Origin: CALDSL01 sp039810245
GTDB lineage: Bacteria > Chloroflexota > Anaerolineae > Anaerolineales > Anaerolineaceae
Assembly (NCBI GenBank): GCA_039810245.1
Contig: JBDHWQ010000036.1
Coordinates: 1 to 19,255, forward strand
Direction of reading: 5' to 3'
Length of the DNA stretch: 19,255 bases
In this document: positions 14,740 to 19,255 of the stretch, one piece after another
Layout of the letters: every line of letters starts with the position of its first letter
How positions within the stretch are numbered: position 1 is the first letter of the stretch
Notes under the pieces: generated by a model
The model's database searches: none
What the model was told of the DNA's origin: nothing
Seen by the model: the letters and a program-made list of their open reading frames with translations, nothing else
Program-made: the position numbers and the translations under genes

Positions 14740-14767
14740 ATTTTATCCGTATTTTCATTTTTGTCAA
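14740..14767 (-). promoter_or_regulatory. Promoter of tRNA-Leu
   Basis: A perfect -35 TTGACA (14767-14762) and a -10 TAAAAT (14745-14740) are separated by 16 nt on the minus strand, with an A-rich spacer. The -10 ends about 19 nt before the mature tRNA 5' end at 14720, giving a short processed leader. Confidence 0.75.
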
Positions 14768-14798
14768 CCTTTTGGGCAAAGTCCAACCCCGGCCGCTA

Positions 14799-14807
14799 TG
14801 CTATAAT
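14799..14807 (+). promoter_or_regulatory. Extended -10 promoter (TGCTATAAT) of the envelope operon
   Basis: A perfect TATAAT (14802-14807) preceded by TGC makes an extended -10; no -35 is seen at the right distance. Start would be near 14814, only about 15 nt before the ATG at 14829, so the leader is very short. It stands back-to-back with the tRNA promoter. Confidence 0.55.
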
Positions 14808-14828
14808 GAAAACCTCGAAAGCAGGGGT

Positions 14829-17126
14829 ATGGACAACTTCGCGCAGCAGATTTTCACGATTCTGGTCACCCAGCCGGGCAACCTGGTCTATCACCTGATC
14901 CTGGCCTTTTCCGTCGTCGCCGGCCTGCAGGCTGCCATGATCGCCCGCCGCAACAACCCGGCCGCCGTGCCCGGGCGCGCCGTGCTGGGCCTGAGCATCC
15001 TGCTCGTTGCGCAGCTCGCGCTGTTCCTCAGCAGCGGGCTGGCCTGGCAGCAGGTGGCCGACCCGCAGCGCTACCTGCCGCCCCTCGATCGCGCCATCAC
15101 CGCCTTCAGCCTGGTGTGGATTATCTGGCTGTGGTGCTTCCCGGCCCCCTCGCGCGCCGCCGACGCGGTCACCGCCATTCTCTCGCTGGTAGTGATCATC
15201 CTTGGCCTGTTCACGGTCAATAGCTGGATGCTGGAAGACCCGGCGCTGCCGTTCAATGGCTCGTGGTACGACATGGGCTGGCAGATCTTCTGCCTGGCGC
15301 TGGCCGGGCTGGGCCTGCTGGTGCTATTCATCGGCCGCCCACCTGCCTGGGGCACCGGCCTGGCCGTGCTGGGGTTGATCCTGGCCGGCTACGTGGCCAA
15401 CCTGCTGCTGGCGCGTGCCGACGGCTATTTCTCGGGCGTAGTGCGCCTGTCGCAGTTGTGCGCCTACCCGCTGCTGCCGGTGCTGGCCCACCGCCTGGTG
15501 CGCCTACCCGCCCCGCCGCCCGCCCCCGCGCCGGATGCGACGCGCGCCTATGACCCGCGCCTGATGTTCTCCTGGCTGCAGACTGCCGCCGAGACCGCCC
15601 CCGCGCGCCTGAGCGCGGCCCTGGCGCGCGCCATCGGACAGACCATGCTGGCCGACCTGTGCTTCCTGGTGGATGCCCCGGACGAATACGGCCGCTGGGC
15701 GCTGACCGGCGGCCATGACCTGGTGAGCGAGCAAGACCTGCCCGCGGCCACATTCGAGTCTGAGCAAATACCCACCCTGTCGGCGGCACTGCAGCGCGGG
15801 CGCTCGGTACGCCTGCCCATGCCCGGCCAACCTGAAAACATCGATCTCAAAGCGCTGGGTCAGGCCTTCAGCCTGGACGATGCCGGCACGCTGCTGGCCG
15901 CCCCGCTGATCGACGCCGGGAAGGTACTGGGTGGTATTGTGCTGCTTTCGCCGTACAAAAATCGCGACTGGAGTGGTGACGAGCAGTCGCAGTTGATGAG
16001 CGTGGCCGAAGCCGTGGTGGCGGTGCTGCAGCGCAAGGCGTCTGCGGCCGCCGCGCCTGCAGTCTTACCGCCCCAGGTAGAAACCCTGCAGCGCGAAAAC
16101 CGCCTGCTGCTGGATGAATTGGCCGTGCTGCGCTCCCGGCCGGCGGCTACGCCGGCCACCCTTCCCGCCGAAGACAGCGACCTGGACGCACTGATGGCGA
16201 TCCAAAAAGAGTCGCAGGACACCATTCTGCGCCAGCAGGACGTAATCCAAGAGCTGCAGCAGACCGTGGCTCGCCTGCAAAGCGAGCTGGGCGGGCTGCC
16301 CGCCGCGTCACCGGCCGCGCCCGTCGAAGCGCCGCAGGCCGAGATGGAGCTTCGCCTGGCGCTGGAAGATAACGCCTACCTGCGCAAAGACCTGGCCGAT
16401 GCCCTGGCGCGCATCGAAACCCTGCAGCGCGCCACGCGCGCCGGCATTGGCGGCGATTCCAGCGAGCTGATTGCCGGAATTTCGCAGGAGCTGCGCCAGC
16501 CGATGAATTTCCTCACCAGCTACGCCGATATCCTGCTCTCCGAAACATCCGGCGCGCTGGATGATACCCAGATCGGCTACCTGGACCGCATCAAGACCTC
16601 GCTGGACCGCATGCGCACCCTGCTGGACGACCTGACCGCTGCCGCCAGCCTGCACCTGGGCGAACCGCTGGATACATCTATCCGTATTGACCTGGCCACT
16701 GTGCTGGATGACGCCGTCAACGCGATGAGCAGCTTGTTTGCCGAGAAAAACATTAATTTCTATCCCGATTTGCCCGAACGATTTTCACCCTTCTACAGTG
16801 ACCCGGGCGCGCTGCGCCAGGTGGTGGTCGACCTGCTGCGCAACGCGTTGTCCTTCGTACCTGAAGGCGGCGGGGTGGTGCTGCGCGCGCGCACCGAGCC
16901 TATTCCGGGCGGCGTCAACCTGGCGCTGGAAGTGAAAGACAGCGGCACGACCGCGCGCGCCGCTCCCGGCGCGGCGCTCAATGGCGGCGGGTACGGGCTG
17001 TCCATCACCCGCGCCCTGGTCGAAGCATTGGGCGGAAAGATCTGGCTCGAAAGCGATGCGGGTAGATCGGCCACATACTTCGTCCAGCTTCCATCCGGTA
17101 CGCCGCACCCCACGGGCCGCGAATGA
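14829..17126 (+). CDS. Seven-TM GAF histidine-kinase-like protein with Gln in place of the phospho-acceptor His
   Basis: In 765-residue numbering the order is: seven predicted membrane helices (about 17-38, 50-72, 88-104, 112-133, 150-169, 174-195, 205-222), a Pro-rich linker, a GAF domain (about 245-402), coiled-coil stretches (415-440, 455-488, 505-536), a HisKA-like helix pair (545-605) and a HATPase domain. The ATPase looks competent: N672 in DLLRNALSFVPEGG, D704-S-G706, and the glycine loop GGGYGLSI (719-726). The H-box, however, reads GISQELRQPMN, with Q553 where the phosphorylated His belongs (codon CAG). So autophosphorylation by the normal route is not expected. A longer frame starts at 14721, but that lies upstream of the TATAAT at 14802, so 14829 is chosen. 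It overlaps the LysM gene by 4 bp. Confidence 0.82.
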   Translation: MDNFAQQIFTILVTQPGNLVYHLILAFSVVAGLQAAMIARRNNPAAVPGRAVLGLSILLVAQLALFLSSGLAWQQVADPQRYLPPLDRAITAFSLVWIIWLWCFPAPSRAADAVTAILSLVVIILGLFTVNSWMLEDPALPFNGSWYDMGWQIFCLALAGLGLLVLFIGRPPAWGTGLAVLGLILAGYVANLLLARADGYFSGVVRLSQLCAYPLLPVLAHRLVRLPAPPPAPAPDATRAYDPRLMFSWLQTAAETAPARLSAALARAIGQTMLADLCFLVDAPDEYGRWALTGGHDLVSEQDLPAATFESEQIPTLSAALQRGRSVRLPMPGQPENIDLKALGQAFSLDDAGTLLAAPLIDAGKVLGGIVLLSPYKNRDWSGDEQSQLMSVAEAVVAVLQRKASAAAAPAVLPPQVETLQRENRLLLDELAVLRSRPAATPATLPAEDSDLDALMAIQKESQDTILRQQDVIQELQQTVARLQSELGGLPAASPAAPVEAPQAEMELRLALEDNAYLRKDLADALARIETLQRATRAGIGGDSSELIAGISQELRQPMNFLTSYADILLSETSGALDDTQIGYLDRIKTSLDRMRTLLDDLTAAASLHLGEPLDTSIRIDLATVLDDAVNAMSSLFAEKNINFYPDLPERFSPFYSDPGALRQVVVDLLRNALSFVPEGGGVVLRARTEPIPGGVNLALEVKDSGTTARAAPGAALNGGGYGLSITRALVEALGGKIWLESDAGRSATYFVQLPSGTPHPTGRE

Positions 17127-17986
17127 ACATGCTGCGCAACCTCTTCACCGGGCTGATCACCGCGTTGGGTTCCACGGTAGTGGTGATCGGCGCGTTGTCG
17201 CTGGCGCTCACCGAGGGCTATACCTTTGCCGTGCCCACCACACCACCCGCGCCGCTGGAGGCCAGCGCCACGCCGCTGCCCGGCCAGACCGCGCTGCCCA
17301 CCCGCCCCAGCCCCACCGCGCAGCGGTTGCTGGTGACTGCCACCGCGCCGCTGGCAACCACCTGCCCCGCCCCGCAAGGCTGGCAGCCCTATATGGTGCA
17401 GACCGGCGACACGCTCGAATCGCTCGCCGCGCGCTATAAAACCACGGCCGAAGAACTGCGCCAGGCGAACTGCCTGGTGGCGCGCAGCCTGCTTCCCGGC
17501 ACCATACTCTACCTGCCGCCCATCCCGCCCACCGCCACCGCTACGCTGATCCCCAGCGCCACGCCGGTCCCGTGCGGCCCGCCCGTTGGTTGGGTGCGCT
17601 ACACCGTCCAGCCCGGCGACACGCTGTTCAAGCTCAGCCTGGCCCTGGGCGTCAGCGTGCCACAGCTGCAAAGCGCCAATTGTCTCAATTCGAGTGTGAT
17701 CCTGGTAGGACAGTTACTGTGGGTCCCGTTCATTCCGCGTCCCGCCGATACACTCACCCCCATCCCGCCTACCGCTGTCACCCTCCCGCCCACCGCCATC
17801 ACGCCGGTAGAAACCACACAAATCCCCACCGAGATCCCTTCCGTTACGCCGGAAACGCCCACCGCTACTACCGCTGTCCCCACGCTCACCGAGACTCCCA
17901 TTACGCCGTCGCCGGTGGTAGAATCCGGCGAGACGAGCATCCCGCCGTCGTCCACATTACCCACTGGAGCCACGGCGACACCCTGA
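17123..17986 (+). CDS. Membrane-anchored double-LysM protein with Pro/Thr-rich tail
   Basis: The 287-residue protein has an N-terminal membrane helix (about 8-30) acting as an uncleaved anchor or signal, a Pro/Thr/Ala linker, LysM 1 (about 90-132, with MVQTGDTLESLAARY), a second linker, LysM 2 (about 160-202, with TVQPGDTLFKLSLAL), and a long Pro/Thr-rich tail (205-287) with no catalytic domain. LysM domains bind N-acetylglucosamine-containing glycans such as peptidoglycan. Each LysM unit begins at a cysteine and contains ANCL, with equal Cys spacing (C81-C117 and C151-C187), which suggests one disulfide per unit outside the cell. ATGA overlap with the kinase-like gene and a 9-bp gap to the LCP gene indicate one operon. 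It probably tethers or senses the cell wall. Confidence 0.85.
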   Translation: MNMLRNLFTGLITALGSTVVVIGALSLALTEGYTFAVPTTPPAPLEASATPLPGQTALPTRPSPTAQRLLVTATAPLATTCPAPQGWQPYMVQTGDTLESLAARYKTTAEELRQANCLVARSLLPGTILYLPPIPPTATATLIPSATPVPCGPPVGWVRYTVQPGDTLFKLSLALGVSVPQLQSANCLNSSVILVGQLLWVPFIPRPADTLTPIPPTAVTLPPTAITPVETTQIPTEIPSVTPETPTATTAVPTLTETPITPSPVVESGETSIPPSSTLPTGATATP

Positions 17987-17995
17987 AAGCGGTAT

Positions 17996-19015
17996 ATGAA
18001 CCATTCTATCGATCACACAGGTGCAAGGCTGCTGGCCTGCATCCTGGCATTTAGCTTTCTGTTATCCGCGTGCGCGCCGGGGCAGGCTGCGCCTACCACG
18101 CCGGCGGCGTTACCGCCCACACCCAACCTGACGGCCACGCCTGAGCGTAGCGAAACGCCCGCTGCCCCTGAGCGCAGCGAAGTGACGGCTCCGGCCGTCA
18201 CCCCTACCATCACGTTCACTCCGCCCCCACCCGCGCCGACCATCCCGGTGCCCACGCAGCAAATCCGCATCCTGCTCATGGGCTCCGACATCCGCGCCGA
18301 TAACAGCTTCCGCACCGATATTATCCTGCTGCTTACCGTCAACCCGGCGGAAGGCACGGCCACAGTGCTGTCGTTCCCGCGCGACCTGTACGTCTACCTG
18401 CCGTGGGGCCGGTTTGAGCGTATCAACACGGTGCAGTACTTTGGCTTCGACACTATGGCTGATACGCTGGAAATGAACTTTGGCGTGCGCCCACAGTATT
18501 ACATGGTCACGAACTTCGCCGGGTTCGTCAACATTATCGACGGCCTGGGCGGGATTGACGTTGCGGTGGGCAAAGAGCTGAGCGACCAGTGTGACCTGCC
18601 CAGTCGCGATGCGCACGGTCGCTGCACCGTAAAGGAAGGCACAACGCGCATGGACGGCCAATTCGCGCTGTGGTATGTGCGCTCGCGGTACAGCACCGAC
18701 GATATGGAGCGCCTGCGCCGCTCGCAGGAAGTGCTGATGGGCGTTTTCAAGCGCCTGCTCACCCTGGATGCCATTCGCCGCGCGCCGGAAATCTACCACC
18801 AGTTCAGCGGCAGTGTGGAAACCAACCTCGACCTGACCACCATCCTCTCGCTGGGCACGGTGGCTCCACGCCTGGCGCAGGAAGGCCATATCCGCCGTTA
18901 TGCGCTGAGCTACAAAGAAGCCATGCCGTTCATTGGCGCCGATGGCGCCAACCTGCTCTTCCCCAATCTGGAGCGCATCCGCAAAATCATCGAAGAAGCG
19001 GTAGGCCAGCCCTGA
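17996..19015 (+). CDS. LytR-CpsA-Psr (LCP) family protein with lipoprotein signal
   Basis: LCP enzymes transfer lipid-linked anionic or capsular polymers onto peptidoglycan outside the membrane. Here the LCP domain covers about residues 88-335: ILLMGSDIR, R106 and D108 in FRTDIILL, R129-D130 in LSFPRDLYV, the segment YMVTNFAGFVNIIDGLGGIDV, and the arginine-rich end LWYVRSRYSTDDMERLRRSQ with R229, R231 and R239/R241. Instead of the usual membrane anchor, the N-terminus has positive residues, a hydrophobic core and the lipobox L23-S-A-C26, predicting a lipoprotein. A Pro/Thr-rich linker (27-88) follows and includes two PERSE repeats. The ribosome site is weak; the 9-bp gap to the LysM gene suggests coupling. 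Polymer partner is unknown, though the nearby UDP-glucose dehydrogenase could feed acidic sugars. Confidence 0.9.
   Translation: MNHSIDHTGARLLACILAFSFLLSACAPGQAAPTTPAALPPTPNLTATPERSETPAAPERSEVTAPAVTPTITFTPPPPAPTIPVPTQQIRILLMGSDIRADNSFRTDIILLLTVNPAEGTATVLSFPRDLYVYLPWGRFERINTVQYFGFDTMADTLEMNFGVRPQYYMVTNFAGFVNIIDGLGGIDVAVGKELSDQCDLPSRDAHGRCTVKEGTTRMDGQFALWYVRSRYSTDDMERLRRSQEVLMGVFKRLLTLDAIRRAPEIYHQFSGSVETNLDLTTILSLGTVAPRLAQEGHIRRYALSYKEAMPFIGADGANLLFPNLERIRKIIEEAVGQP
18140..18181 (+). repeat. Two tandem CCTGAGCGYAGCGAA repeats inside the LCP gene
   Basis: CCTGAGCGTAGCGAA (18140-18154) and CCTGAGCGCAGCGAA (18167-18181) differ at one base and are 27 bp apart, encoding PERSE twice at a 9-residue period. 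The unit looks like a short dispersed repeat of the GAGCG-AGCGAAG type rather than ordinary linker coding, and lies in the Pro/Thr-rich linker where insertions would be tolerated. Confidence 0.6.
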
Positions 19016-19019
19016 TCAT

Positions 19020-19079
19020 CCCGGGTACGCGTGCATTCTGTGTGACAAAGGCTACACAAAGCGCACGCATGCGGGTTTC
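19020..19079 (+). terminator. Probable terminator after the LCP gene
   Basis: An imperfect long hairpin: CCCG (19020-19023) with CGGG (19072-19075), GCGTGC (19029-19034) with GCACGC (19063-19068), and TGTGT (19039-19043) with ACACA (19054-19058), followed by TTTCT. It begins 4 nt after the stop codon and ends just before the next promoter. Confidence 0.45.
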
Positions 19080-19082
19080 TAA

Positions 19083-19111
19083 TTGACACCGGCTCTGAAA
19101 TGCGATAAACT
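19083..19111 (+). promoter_or_regulatory. Sigma70-type promoter of the last gene
   Basis: A perfect TTGACA (19083-19088) and TAAACT (19106-19111) are separated by 17 nt. Transcription would start near 19118, about 45 nt before the ATG at 19163. A small GCGC inverted repeat brackets the expected start site. Confidence 0.7.
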
Positions 19112-19162
19112 GAAAGCGCGATTAGACTATGCGCAAATGAATTGACCTGGGAGGGGCTGAAT

Positions 19163-19255
19163 ATGCCTGCGGAAACCACTTCTACCAGCGCTCACATTAC
19201 TGCCACCACGCCGGTGCTGCCCGCGCTGCGCGCCTGGGAAATGTACCTGTACGAT
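19163..19255 (+). CDS. Start of an unidentified gene, possibly a tyrosine recombinase (runs off the right edge)
   Basis: Only 31 codons are visible. GGGAGG precedes the ATG at 19163 by about 8 nt, and a good promoter lies upstream, so the gene is real. After a Thr/Ser-rich start the peptide reads LRAWEMYLYD, which resembles the first helix of the SAM-like core-binding domain in XerC/XerD-type recombinases (pattern W..YL), but this is too little to assign a function with confidence. Confidence 0.5.
   Translation, partial: MPAETTSTSAHITATTPVLPALRAWEMYLYD

Noticed and set aside
14721..14828. Longer 801-codon reading of the kinase-like gene beginning at 14721
   Set aside because: The extra 36 residues span the tRNA promoter and the TATAAT at 14802-14807, and the membrane protein N-terminus starts naturally at 14829.
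17740..17985. Pro/Thr-rich tail of the LysM protein considered as a DNA tandem repeat
   Set aside because: The codons vary and there is no fixed nucleotide period; it is low-complexity protein linker, not a repeat array.

Overview
The window is GC-rich, typical bacterial chromosome with no phage, CRISPR or insertion-sequence signal. The gene style suggests Chloroflexota, probably class Anaerolineae: a giant multi-GAF phosphatase, a Gln-type 'SQELRQPM' kinase H-box, Pro/Thr-rich LysM and LCP envelope proteins, and TTG/GTG starts. This placement is inferred from protein style only; there is no rRNA or other phylogenetic marker beyond one tRNA.

Layout. (1) 1-1630, minus strand: a purine deaminase operon, with 8-oxoguanine deaminase followed by the first codons of a probable adenine deaminase. 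Its promoter is flanked by two TTGTYAGACAA palindromes, which look like FadR/GntR-type operators. (2) 1679-2616, minus: folD with its own terminator, then a gene-free 313-bp stretch rich in inverted repeats. (3) 2930-4312, plus: a UDP-glucose 6-dehydrogenase closed by a long hairpin. (4) 4533-8415, plus: an unusual NYN-ribonuclease / Cys-His cluster / cold-shock-domain protein, followed closely by panB, panE and panC (pantoate and pantothenate synthesis; no panD here). (5) 8488-13088, plus: a partner-switching module of STAS antagonist, HATPase anti-sigma/switch kinase and a 1277-residue six-GAF PP2C/SpoIIE phosphatase, driven by an extended -10 promoter built on the panC stop codon. A bidirectional terminator closes it. 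(6) 13165-14544, minus: an FtsB/DivIC-like protein and a CPBP intramembrane protease; upstream of them, on the same strand, tRNA-Leu(CAG) with its promoter and terminator (14607-14767). (7) 14829-19015, plus: an envelope operon of a seven-helix membrane histidine-kinase-like protein whose phospho-acceptor His is Gln, a double-LysM anchored protein, and an LCP-family protein that reads as a lipoprotein. (8) 19083-19255: a good promoter and the start of an unidentified gene.

Functional logic. folD (one-carbon folate) and panB (which uses methylene-THF) sit near each other, with panB/E/C giving coenzyme A precursors. UDP-glucuronate synthesis, the FtsB-like protein, LysM and LCP proteins all concern envelope polymers and division. 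Two independent signalling devices, the six-GAF phosphatase switch and the 7TM His-less kinase, are the most interesting parts.
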